Source: Branchinecta lynchi (taxonomy: Eukaryota; Arthropoda; Branchiopoda; Anostraca; Branchinectidae). Taken from it: 64,000 nt of DNA. Position numbers and translations under genes: made by a program. The notes under the pieces are model-generated. The model was given only the letters and a program-made list of their open reading frames with translations. It was not told where the DNA came from and did no database searches. Location of the stretch: contig JAKZAP010000012.1 of assembly GCA_023053575.1 (NCBI GenBank), forward strand, positions 9,858,230-9,922,229, given 5' to 3'. Shown piece by piece: positions 1 through 13,100 of this stretch (the stretch's first letter is position 1; each line of letters starts with the position of its first letter).

Positions 1-374
1 TCTGGAAGGCTGCTTGGGTTCTAAAGCGCAAAAACCGGCGACAATTCCGGCAACTTTCTGAAGCAGCGCGAAAACCCTTGGAATGTGATTACGACTTTGC
101 TTTTCAGATCGCGAAATAAGGGGCTGAGCGAAATATGGCCGGTTTTTATAATCTGGCTAAAACTTTGTCCTCCAATTCAATGATTGGCAACTTGAACGGT
201 CAGAATTATTTTGTACTTATTTCCTTATCGTTTTTATTGTCCAAAATTACACAAAAGGATTTTCCCAAATTATTTATAGTGACACTGAACGGATCAGTTG
301 ATTTATGTATAGTTTTATATATATCATATTATGCTATGCTTCAAGGGAAATAAACAAAAAATTAAATGACTTAC
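1..374. other. Partial intron, nothing recognised
   Basis: Intron sequence after exon 13. It is AT-rich and shows no exon of the DOMON type and no repeat family recognised elsewhere in the window. Confidence 0.5.
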
Positions 375-531
375 CTAAATCAGCTGGTCCTGCTGCTAGA
401 AGGAGATGGTAGTCCTTATTCCCAATATCCCACGTCTGGCTGTTATGGTCAACGCTACTATTTCTCGTAAACCGGCAATAAATATATCCGTCTTCATCTC
501 GTCCTTCAATAAGAGCAAGTCCCAGATGCGG
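375..531 (-). CDS. Exon 13: DOMON 4, part C
   Basis: 157 bases (52 codons plus 1) between TTATCTTAG and GTAAGT. It reads LGLALIEGRDEDG, YIYCRFTRNS and KDYHLLLAAGPAD. It ends in phase 1, so at least one more exon (linker D) must follow to the left of the window. Confidence 0.85.
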
Positions 532-1110
532 CTAAGATAAGAAACACATGATTAGTCTGCGTAAAGACTCGTAAAAAGGAATGGACAGGAAACAAAAGGC
601 GGTTAAATGACTCGTCTTGCTTACATAGCAACTAAAATTTATTGGGACATTTTCACGTGGATGATTCCGTTGTATGTTACGTCACATCAGCTTGATGGGT
701 GTTTTTAAATTAAATTGTCCGAAACTTGTTCGCCCAAATGCACATTCTACGGACAGAGTCCTTTGACCCTATTTCGTACACCACTTCAGTTCTATTTAGT
801 AATTAATAAGGTAAACTGTATGTATTAAGTGTCAAATGTGACTTTTTAAACTTAATATCAAAATGTCTTATATAGTGTTATTATATGATTGGTGGTAAAC
901 TGTACGACAATCCAATGCTATCGCGGAATTGTGCGAGCTATTAAGGAAATTAAAGATTATTATTACTATTGTTTCCGCGTTGATGCCATCCAGCTCGATG
1001 GTCATTTTCGCATGAAAAGATCGACGTGTGACGTCACCATCTAGCTGAATGGGTGTCTCCCGCTCAACGACGCTCCTCGAGCTCTGTTCAACAGAGGAAG
1101 ATGGCATCTT

Positions 1111-1146
<36 letters not shown>

Positions 1147-4100
1147 ATATTTATTTTATATATACATATATTTTATTTGTAACCCGCCAAATACACAAGG
1201 TGGTAGCGGAGTAAAGAGAATAACGAAAAATGACGCAATATAAATAACAGTATAAACACACACAATTCAGACATAATTTCTAACTGGGCCTAATCAATCC
1301 ATTCGTTCTCACTATTGATATTCCGACCTGCCAACGTAATCGTCATCCACCCTAACGGCCCTAGACCGATTCTTGCACTTTTAGTTTGGTACTTTTGCAG
1401 GCGGGTCAAGCTCCCGCTTATCGCTTCTAGGATCCCATAGGTCAGAGATACCGGTTACGCAAGGTTCCTCCTTAACGCTAAAGCCACGTTTAGCCTTGTC
1501 TTGGTCCTGTCTCAGCCTTAATTCCGTTTTATTCAGCCAGTCAGCTGACAATTGTCATTACTCTGTAAGATGCGATGAATGATGACCTGATCTAGGAGCA
1601 AATCTTGGAACTGTCTCAGGTAGATTTCTCGACTCCGTTTTGCTTGTGATACTTTTCCGCAGTCATTCCCTTGACAAGGCTAAATAAAGCGGCTTTGACA
1701 TTGACAAGGTAGCAAGAAGACAAGACCGAGACAAGAAAGGCTTAAATCGAACGTGACTTAAGGCGTGCTGCGCAACCTTGAAGACAGCCGAGATGGAATT
1801 GCAATCTTAGGAAAGCCAAGCAGAATTACAAAGGATATTCGAATATTGGAATAGAAACTGTGAAGTCTTGTGCTTTAATCCCTAACTGCCCCGTAATAAA
1901 AGGTAACAAGAAAGTGGGGGGGGGGGGGGGCAAACTGGTCACCCCCATCTTCTACTCAGTAGAGAAAAATAAATATTACACTCACATCAGATAGCCTGGC
2001 GTTATGATGCCCGGTATTGTACGACATCGCCACATCCACTACACCACCGACGACACTACAATCGGTGACACTGTCGTCTCCCATTTTGACGTCGTTCGAA
2101 AACGCAACAGCAACATAACTTCCCATTGCTTTGTGCTTCTTCGACGAATACTTCACACCATACAACTCAAACTCAAATTGAGTGTCTGACACATTTTTGT
2201 ATGTTACAACCGTGGTACAGGAGCCATCATCAACACAGCTATTAGGGTGTCCGAAACAACCTTTCACTTCTCCACATCCCGTGTAAACAGGATGAACGTT
2301 GGAGGGTGGAGCTGGGGTAGTGACAGTGGGTATGCTCGGGTTGGCAAGATTCACTGGGAAAAGAGTATTGTCGGCATAACCACCGTCGTCGTGGGTGAGG
2401 AGGTTAGCTGAAAAAACAAAGAAAATCAGTAAAAATCAGTAGGGCGGGGAGAGGGCACGGCAGAGAGAGCCTACACTGTAAAAAGCTTGTCCGTATAAAG
2501 ATTAAAGTTAACTGCAGTATTTGCTACTTGGATTCATCTTATCTCTATTTGGTATGTTTATCTGCATAGAGATAAGGACAATCCGAGTAGCAAATCCTGC
2601 AGTTAAGTTTAATCTTTATGCGGAAAAACTTTTTACAGTGTAGGCCTTGATTCCCAGACAATTTTCTGCTACTGGGTCCGGTGATCTAGGATTCGAGATG
2701 GTTTCGGGTGCGAGCTGATGTTAGCGGAGTCAGGAGTCTTCAGCAGATGTCAGCGATTTTGCTGAGCACTGAATAGTAAACCCAAACTTTTGAAACTGGA
2801 AGCCTGCGACCGAGGTAATGAGAAAGCAAAGCAAAAGACAGGTGCGTATCGCTCTCAACCTGCTTTCAATGTGTCGTGAAGATGTGGTGAATGACATGAA
2901 GGGGATCGTCGTGGTTGCAATGTGCAGGAGACACTAACCACTCACACTCAACATGCTGGGTCAATGCTGTTACGTCAACGTCGAACTGACAAGCCACTCT
3001 CCTCCATTCCGGCCTGTGTTTAGTCTTGACCAGGGCAAACAATTTTTTTCAATTTCACTTTATTCAAAAACATACGGGACAGAGCCGATTACTAGTTTTT
3101 ATGGCAACTGCGTTACGACCAAGTGGCATATACCGATCACTTTTCCGTCGGGCGTTCGGTCGGTCGGTCGGTTAGTCCGGTGTTTGCGAGTTAGGGTACT
3201 TCCAGATACGCTAGGACGACGAAACTTGGCAGGCATATTAGGGGCCCGACCAAACTAAGTTGGAAATAGTCACTTGCTTGATCCGACCATCGTGAGGGGA
3301 GGGAGGGAAGCCCGAATCCGGAATTTAGTGGCATGCACAATTTTTGAACGGGTGATCGGATCTTAATGAAGTTTGATATTTGGAAAGACGTCATGTCTCA
3401 GATGTCCCATTTCAAGTCCGGAGCGAATCCAATGAATGTGGGGGGGGGGGGGAGACCGGAAATCATCTGACACGGTTAGAGTGGAGGGATCGGGATGAAA
3501 CTTGATGGGAGGAACAAGCACAAGTCCTAGGTACATCAATGACAGAACCGGACCGGATTCGTGCACTGTTGGGGGAGTTGGAGGTTGTGTCCAGAATTCC
3601 GGTGATACGGAGTTAAGGTACTTCCAGGTGGGTTAGGACAGTGAAACTTGGCACGCAAATTAGGGACCCGAGACTAACTTAGAAATAGTCAACTTTCCGA
3701 TCCGACCATCTTGGGGGGAGTGGAGGGAGGGGGAATCTGGAATCTTGAGGTATGTATAAAGGACGGGGGAAGGGGGGGGGGCGAGAGGGAACTGGAAATC
3801 TTGTGACGTACTTGGAGGGGAGCGATCGGAAAGAAACTTTGGTGGGAGGAACAAGCACAAGCCGATTGTAGGCTACATCAGTGATAGAACCGGACCGGAT
3901 TCGGGCACTTTTTTGTTTGTTTTTTCTTCTGTTAGTGTATCATCTTATACTTCATCTGTTGTCATTTGATGGGAAATAAATATATACATACATACATACT
4001 TACTGTGGGGAGTTAGAGGGGGGGGGGTGGAATTCCGGTTATCGCAAGTTAAGGTACTTCCAGAAGTGCAAGGACGATGAAGGACGGTTGAACATTAGAG

Positions 4101-7100
4101 ACTTGACGTGATTGGCTTAGAAATAGTCGGTTCCCTGACCAGACCATCGTGGGGGGAGTCAAATCAAATCAAATGAAATCAAATCATTTAATGTAAACAA
4201 GATACAGTCTCTCATAGGCATAGCCCAAATATGGTATCTTTTAGTCAAACAGTTAATACAAGAAAGATTTGTCAACGAGAAAAACAAAAAGAATAGGATA
4301 AAACGCACAAGTTACGAATTGTTAAAAGTACGAACAAAACTCGGCACAAAGCTTTGAGAATAACGCTGTGACCTGGAGTAAACCGGTGTCAGTTTTGGAA
4401 CTTTCGCAGCCGCCTCTCTGGGGAGTCGGGATCTGAGGGGGACAAAGGGAGGCGGGAGGAAGTTCTTGTAGATGGGGTGGAGGAGGAGGGTTGAGCCAAA
4501 TTTTTAGGCACAGTTTCTCTCGACGGATAAAAAGGGGGTCAAGTTTGTATTCTTTTAGATAAAAAGAGTAAGGCAGTGGGGAACCTCCGTAGATGATTTG
4601 TAGAGACCTCTTCTGAATCCGTTCAATTTTATCACTTTCTTCTTTTGTAAGAGCGAAATGCCAAACAGGACATGCATATTCTACTAGTGGGCGGGTGAAC
4701 ATACAGAAAATTAATTTTAGTTTATCCTTAGGAACCCGGAATTTCTTTAGAGTCTTCAGCATTTGGATAGCACCATTTGCCTTTTTTACAATCAATCTTG
4801 TGTTTTCATGCCAAGTTAGATCAGAAGAGATCACTACCCCAAGCAGGGTAGTGCTGTTACTGAGGAGGTTTGGGTCTATAGGTGGTTCGAATTCAGGTAG
4901 GCTTTTCTTGAGAAATGAAAATGTCATTACTGAAGATTTATCTTTATTTACCACCATATTTAATTTGCTGCTTCAGAAGTAACTTGTTCAATATAATTGA
5001 AAGTTTGACTTTTACACGCTCCAAATACTACCTCTGCTAGGGAAAGATCATCTACATACTTCCATCTTTCTTCCAGCCCGACAGCTATTTCATTGATCAT
5101 GAGGAGGAAGCATAAAGGACCGATCACTGTTCCTTGCGGGACACCGCAAAAAAACGGTAAAGAAGAAGAAAAATTATTTTTATATTTTACGATTTGTTCT
5201 CTGTTTGTTAGAAAGCTTTTTACGATATTAATAAGATATTCAGGAATATTTTTCTCTGCCATTTTTTCCAGCAAAATCTTGTGATCTACAAGATCGAAAG
5301 CTTTTTTAAATCTATTGCAATTAGATTTATCCATTTCCCGGGTTCATCTAAATTTTTAAAAATAAAATCAAGTAAACTAACGAGATAGTGAACAGTTGAA
5401 CACTTCGGGATGTTACCAAATTGCCTCTTATCGATGACTTCCGAGAGATATTTTTTTAGCCAAGAAGCAACAAAGCTCTCGTAAATTCGGCTAAAAATTG
5501 ATGTAACAGTGATCGGCCTCACACCAGAGAAATCATTAGCTGCTCCCTTTTTCGGAATGGGAGTGATGAAGCCAATTTTCCACTTTTTGGGGAAATATCC
5601 AGTTTTGGTGATTATTGTAAATAATATGAAGAGGAAACGCCAAGTCTTTCGCAAAAGCTTTAGCAATGGCTACTGGAACATCAAAGGGTGCCAATGATGT
5701 TTTCTTTAACGAGGAGAGTTTCTTTCTAATTTCTGATATTGAAATTTCAGGCATTAAATTAGAATTTACATTTGAATCTTCTTGTGAGTTTTGGGATGGT
5801 GCTTCAGCTGAAAACGAAGGTGGCTTTTCAGGAGGCAGTGGTGGGTACGACTGTACAATAGAAGCAAAATGAGAGTTTAGGTCGTTCGCTGTTTTCTCTG
5901 ATGGCTCCTCCTTCATGAAATCAACTGGAGTGGAGGGAGGCAGAGCCCTGATTCTTGAGGTATGTATAACTTTTGAACGGGTAATCGGATCTTAATGAAA
6001 CTTGATATTTGGAAAGACCTCATGTCTCAAATGCCCTATTTGAAGTCTGGATGTAATCCGATTAATGTTGGGGGGGGGGGGAGGGCGGAGGAGAGAACCG
6101 GAAATCTTGTGACACGCTAGAGAAGCGATTGGGATGAAACTTGGTTCGAAGAACAAGCACAAGCCCTAGATATACCAGTGACAGAACCGGACCGGGTTCG
6201 AGCACTGTGGAGGGAGTTGGAGGGGGGTCCGGAATTCCAGTGATCGCAAATTAAAGTACTTCCAGTGCTAGGATGATGAAACTTAGCTTGGAAATTAGAC
6301 ACTTGACAGTATATACATTTTCGAGATTCCTGCGAGTCCATGATAATTTTTGCCTCAGGGGTTTTGCTTACAACTGAATTCCTTATAGTACAAACAGTAT
6401 ACTGCTGAGTAAAATGTACATTTTCGTTATTTACAAGAGGACGTGTTTCTCATCAAAGGATACGTTTTTGTAATCCTCAAGGGCCCATGGTCATTTGCAC
6501 CTCAAGGGTTTTCCTTACATATGAATCCCTAACCAACTTCAAATGCAGATCTTCATAAACTTGAATACATGCTTACAAGCTTGCAAGTGCCATCTGAGCT
6601 TATAGCTCTTGTTGTTGTAAGACTCGAATGGAACCACTCGTTTGCAACCTATGGAAGTCGGTACCGGATTCCCCTGACCCTTAACTCCCTAAAAAATGGT
6701 CAGATCCAGGAACGATAGTTTTACTAGGGCATTGTGTCAGGTTCAGTCACAAATATGCCTATCAGGTTTCATCGTCCTTAGCACATCTGGAAGTATCCTA
6801 ACTCGCGATCACCGAAATTCCGTGAAATCTCCTCAGACCCCCCCCCCCCCCAAAGAGCTCCGATATGATCTGGTTATGTCAAGAACGTTTCTAGGCCTTA
6901 TGCTTGTTCTTACCACCAAATTCCATTCCGATTCTTCGACGCTAAGTGTTTCACAGAAATTCCCCCCCCTCAAACTCCCCCCACAAGTATGGGATCTGGT
7001 CCGGACTTGACATGGAACATCTGAGACGGCACCTCTTTCACTTGCCAAGATCGCCCGTTATAAAGTTTCGAATACCACTAGATTCTGGATTCCCCTTCCC

Positions 7101-10100
7101 TCCACTCCCCCCACGATGGTCGGATAATACAAATGACTATTTTTAAGTCATTTTTTTTTCGAGCCTCTGATCTGCCAGCCGAGTTTCATAATCCTAGTAC
7201 ATCAGTAAGTGCTGAATTCGCGGGATCACTAGAATTCCGGACCCAATCCCCCCACAGTACCCGAATCCGGTCCGGCTATGTCAGTGATCTATCTAGGACT
7301 TCTGCTTGCTCTTCCCACCAAGTTTCATCCCGATCCCTCCACTCTAAGCAATTCCCAACATTTCGGTCCGGATTTAAAGTGAGTCATCTGAGACACGAGG
7401 TCTTTCCAAATATCAAGTTTCATTAAGATCCGATCACCCATTCAAAAGTTATAAATATATTAAGATTCCGGATTCCCCTCCATCCACTCCCCCACGATGC
7501 TCGGTCGGGGAATTGACTATTTCCAACTTAATCTTTTTGGGTCCCTGATACGTCTGCCAAGTTTCATCGTCCTAGCTTATGTGGAAGTGCCCGAACTAGC
7601 AAAACCCGGACCGACCGACAGACCAACAGAAATAGTGATCGCGATTTGGCAAAAACTGAAACATAAGACAATAAACAGTGCAAGGGGTGTTTCGAGTAAA
7701 TTATATGATAAGAAAAAGTTTAAAGCTGACATACCAGGGAATACGAAAAACCACAAATATAGCAGCACTGTCGACAGCGTTAGAACCAACACTGCGACAA
7801 CAGTTGTACTCCAATCACTACGTCCACCTTTCCTCTTCACTACACCACCACCAATCAAATTCTCGAAGTCACTCATACTGGATTTCTATGCTAATTCATA
7901 ACACAACCTCTCAACGACACAGTGCTTTCAACGGAGGAGAGGTCCATTTGAGAGTATATAAGTTGTTTTACGGAGTATTTGATGGTTTTTATGGTCCACT
8001 TTGAGCTACAATAGGTCGGCTGTCCGATCCGTGAATAAAGAACAGCCGAAACACGTTACGTCGTACACATGTGTATTGTCACTAACTTGCGGTTAGAGCA
8101 ATAGATTGTTTGGAATTCGAACCGCTCTGTTATCACGTGTTTACTGCCCAATTAAAGATAAGGCACGCCTATCTTATGACAGCTCTTTTCTTCTTTATTT
8201 CTCTCCAAGTGTAATTGTGTGTAACAACAGATGAAGTGCCCTCGAGTAAAAAAAAAAATCAGCCTAAATAACGGTGTGCAACAATTGTTTGTTGCTTTGC
8301 GGCATTTGATGCAAACAGGAAACAAGACCAAAGGTGTCGATGGGATCCCACAAATCTAAGATTTGATCCAGACAATTCGGTCGTGTCTTCGCCAGGCTAA
8401 TCATCAGAGAAAATCGAGTTCAGATATTCTATCTACCTATCTATACCTCTATAAGCCATATCTATTTTGACGATATTGACCGAAACTTCCTGCTTTACTA
8501 CTGCCAAATTTGCGGTTTCGCCCGAATTCCGAGCGAACTACTAGTCCAGCAAAAAAAGAAAAATTCAGAAACGAAGCCGGCGCATCTCCTTATCCCTATA
8601 AAGAAATCTAATCAAATTTAAATAAAATGTTGACTTAAAAAAAATGCGGGTACAACCGGATTCCGGACTAATTATATGTCCGGGTAAAAATGATCATTAT
8701 ATACAGACTCAGCGTCTCTTCTTACCCCTAAATATATCATCTAATCAACTTCAGACAAAGCTTTTACTTTTAACATATTTTCCGGTTTTGGTCGGACTAC
8801 AGGCGAACTAGTTGTCCTGCGAGAAAATGGTTTTCACCATCGGGTTCAGCATGTCTTCTTACCTATAAATCAAACATTTAATCAACTTCAAATGAAACTG
8901 TTACTTTTAACCAACTTTCCGATTTTGGCCGGATTCCGGACGGACTGCTTGTCCGGCGACAAAATGATTTTCACCATCATGCTCAGCATGTCTTCTTATC
9001 CCTGAATCAAACATTTAATCAACTTCAAATGAAACTTTTACTTTTAACCAACTTTCCGGTTTTTGCCAGATTCCGGACAAACTACTCGTCCAGCGAGAAA
9101 ATGGTTTTGACCATCGTGTTCACAATGTATTCTTACCTCTAAATCAAACATTTAATCAACTTCAAATGAAACTTTTACTTTTAACAAAACTTTCCGGGTT
9201 TTGCCGGATTCCGGACGAACTACTCGTCCGGCGAGAAAATGATTGTCACCATCGTGCTCAGCATGTCTTCTTACCTCATAATCGACTATCACATTAGCTG
9301 TTTAAAAATATTTTGTTTCTCCCTTAAACTGAACCCACTCCCCTACCCCCAAATATAGGGCTACACAGCCCATCTACGAACTCGACGTTACCCTTAACCC
9401 AAACAATCCTCATACCAAGTTTCACCAAAATATCTCATTCCCTTCGAGAGTTATCGTGCTTACAGACGGACGGACGGACAACTTTTGCGATGTCATAGGT
9501 ATCCCTCCACTTACATTTTGGGATCCCAAAAACGAAAAATCAAGAAAGTCGAGTTTTCGAAAGCAGTGTGGGTTTTGAGTGTCATAGTTAAGATTTTCCA
9601 GATTTGTTAATTTATTAATTCAAGATATCGACAATTTGATCCTATGCCGTTCATATTAACCTCGTGTAAACTGTAAAGAGTTTTTCCATGTAAAGGTTAA
9701 AGTTAACTGCAGTTTTTGCTACTCGGATTATTGTTATCTCTACACAGATAAGATAATACCAAATCGAGATAAGATGAATCCGAGTATTTGCTACTTGGAT
9801 TATTCTTATCTCTACGCAGATAAGATAATACCAAATCTAGATAAGATGAATCCGAGTAGCAAATACTGCAGTTAACTTTAATCTTTATACGGAGAAACTT
9901 TTTACAGTGTAGGCTATATTTTGCTAGTGTCCTATTTCAAATTTCTGATTCCAGTTTAAAAGATCATCTTTCTTTCTACTACACGAAAAATAATAATGCA
10001 TTTGTGCACAAAAATTATCTGGGCTGATTAATTTAAAATTTGTTCCTACGATCAGGGGCGTAACGAATGCTGTCGTCCATTCGGTAAAAAAAAAAAAAAA

Positions 10101-13100
10101 AAGTTGACGCGAAGCGCCGCGATTTTTCGTCAAAACAGTTGATTTTTTCATGAAAAACAGTCGGTTTTTCTGAAAATCAGTAGATTTTTTTCAAAAATGT
10201 CATTTTTGTTGTTGAAAACAAAGTTTTTTCTGCAGAAAAAGTCGGTAAAAATTACCAGCCAGTCGGTAAATGCCTCGCCCCCCCCCCAACATTTTGGCTA
10301 GTAACGCCTCTGCCAACGATAATCACATTCAATATTGTGTATTTTTGCTCTCTTTGTATTTGTACCCGAAGATTTGATTGTTCCTTGTTCCTTTATATTT
10401 TGCTCCTTCGCTTTAGAGGGACATAAATAACTATATATTAAATATTAAACACTTAGATCGTCGATAGATCGAACCGAAATTTATAACAGCCTAGCTATCC
10501 CACACCTCCTCTCTCTTCGTCCTGTTTGGTATTTTTGTTACTGACGTCACAACTTATCTCCGTAATCCGTACTTTCGTTCTTCTGTGCCAACTTTACCCC
10601 ACCCTTGGTGAGCGTTGTTTCTTTAATGAGAAACAGAGCTCGTCTAAAACACATTTTCATTTAACATTTTTTAAGCTTAAAGACTGTCAAGGGAACTTCT
10701 GAAAGCGTTAATGTGGTGCGGGGCCCTACATAGACACGACGCTAGGTAGACACGTCAGTAGAGGACAAAACGACGGTACATCGAACGACGCTACGGAGAC
10801 ACGACGGTACATCGACGACACTATGTAGACACGACGGTAAATCGAATGACAATACGTAGACACGTCAGTACGTCCAACGACACTTCATGGACACGGACAA
10901 AATCCGACACTACGTCGGAAGTCAAAAAGTGTCTACGTAGGTCGGTACTTATCCCGTCGTGTCCATGTATTGTCGGTACTTGTACCGTCGTGTCCATGTA
11001 GTGTCGGTTTTGGTTCCATCGTGTCCATGTACAGACGTTTCCATGTACTGACGGTTTTTTGTTTCGCTGTTCTGTCGCGTCTTCGTAGCGTCGTGTCTAC
11101 GTAGAGACATTATCACGTCCATGTACAGTCAGTCTTCGTCCCGTCGTGTCCCTGTGGTGACGTCTCCATGTGCTGACGTTTTTTTTTGTTTCGATGTACT
11201 GCCGTGTCTTCGTAGCGTCGTGTTTACGTAGATTGAAGAGCGTTCCAACGCGCCATACAGCGATGTTAGCGATCGTAATGTCTGTTTGGTTTGTCACTCT
11301 GTTGGTTTGGCCAACTTTTCTAGTTCGTAAGCTAGGACTAGCACGTAAGGTAGGACAATGAAACTTGGCAGGCAAATAAATGACGCGCCCTAACCCTAGG
11401 TTCACACAGACGTTCACACTGAGGCGATATCGACTATCGCCGAGATTTTCGCCAGCAAAATCGGCGATTTCTGTTGATTCGTCAGGCGATTTTCAATGTT
11501 GGGAAAATTCAACTTTAATCGAGCGACAGTACGATTTTATGCACGCAACTGCAACATGGACGACCCTTTTGATGATTCACTTTTAGAAAAATCATTAATT
11601 TGTAATTATTTTAAGGGTTATTTTTATATTATTTTAATTATTTTTCGCATTAAATTCTGTTGCGGACAAAAATTCAGTGTGAACATAAGGCGATAAAAAA
11701 TCTTCTGTCGCTGCGATTGAAAAATATCGTTCATAGCCACGATTTGCTCTCTGTGAACCTAGGGTAATATTATTTTAAGGGTTATTTTTACTTATTTTAA
11801 TTATTTTTTGCATTAAATTCTGTTGCCGACGAAAATTCAGTGTTAACATCAGGCGATAAAAAATCTTCTGTCGCTGCGATTGAAAAATATCGTTTATCGC
11901 CACGATTTGCTCTATGTGAACCTAGGGTAATACTTCAGAAAATTTGGCTTTCCGATCATCCGTGGGGGTGGACTGAGGCGGAATCGGGATTTTGTGACTT
12001 GCGTAAGTTGCAGGAGGGTGATCCAATTTGACTGTTGATGGCTGGTAGGAGATGTCCAAATGTGGGACAACATCGATGTCAAAAGGATACGCAGCCATGC
12101 CACTAGTTGTTCTGGATTGTTTGTGGTTGGAGGTTAATTCCACTGCTGATAAAGTTATGTGATCGGTATTGTGGATTTAGTGGTCACCCCCAGGACAACC
12201 TGGACGCCCGGGTTCTCGGGTGTCTGGTTTATTTGAAGATGTAGCGTTTAATTTTTGTGTTTTTTGTTACAAATTATTTACTTTGATTTTGTGTAAAATA
12301 AAGAATAGCCTAACCTAACCTAGCAAGTTCAATGTAAGGTAGTGAGGTAAGGTATGATTAGTTGTGTTTTTGCTGATACCATGGTATGTGTTACCACAGT
12401 AACTGGATCTGCAATTAGTCGTTTTTGCAGTTATCGTAGTATCTGATACACGGTGCTCAGCAAAAATGACTATTGCCGAAATTGCACTTTTCGAAGTCAT
12501 CCCAAAAGAAAAAACAGATATCCAGTTACATCGTTAAGTGCTAAGCTTCGTACTCATGAATCTGACAAAATGAAAGTGAGATGATTTTTTCAGATACCAC
12601 GACCAGTTACCACGGTCGGACCGTAGTATCTGAAAATCTGTTACCACGATAACTGGCCAGATACCACGATAACTGCAAAAACGCCTTTTGACCGTGGTAT
12701 CAGATACCACGATAACTGCAAAAACGACTTTTGACCGTGGTAACAGACACCATGGTATCAGCAAAAACGCATCTATTGTATCCGAACCGGGTCGACCACT
12801 CAATGCTTAAGACTAATTGCTAAGACTAACGTTTTTAACATACTTAAAGTTTACTTTGATACTCCATCTTTAGAGCGTGGTGGATGTTGTAGATTTTACT
12901 CATCTACAACATCCTTTTGTTGTAGATGAGTAAAAAATGAATTGCACTTAAGTGAAATAACTTACTGTCAGTACCGCCACCCGAAGCAATGAGGAGATAC
13001 CAGTCGTTTCTCAGATCGAATTCAGTGCCATTTACGACTTTCAAATTCTGGCGGGAAAATTTGCAATACAAGAATCCGTTTTCAGTCTTCCAGTCGAGTA

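Noticed and set aside
2953..3258. 101-codon plus-strand frame
   Set aside because: Its second half is the microsatellite end of an H1 element; no coding signal is left in the first half.
12306..12322. CCTAACCTAACCTAG as a telomere-like tract
   Set aside because: Fewer than three units and no other telomeric context.
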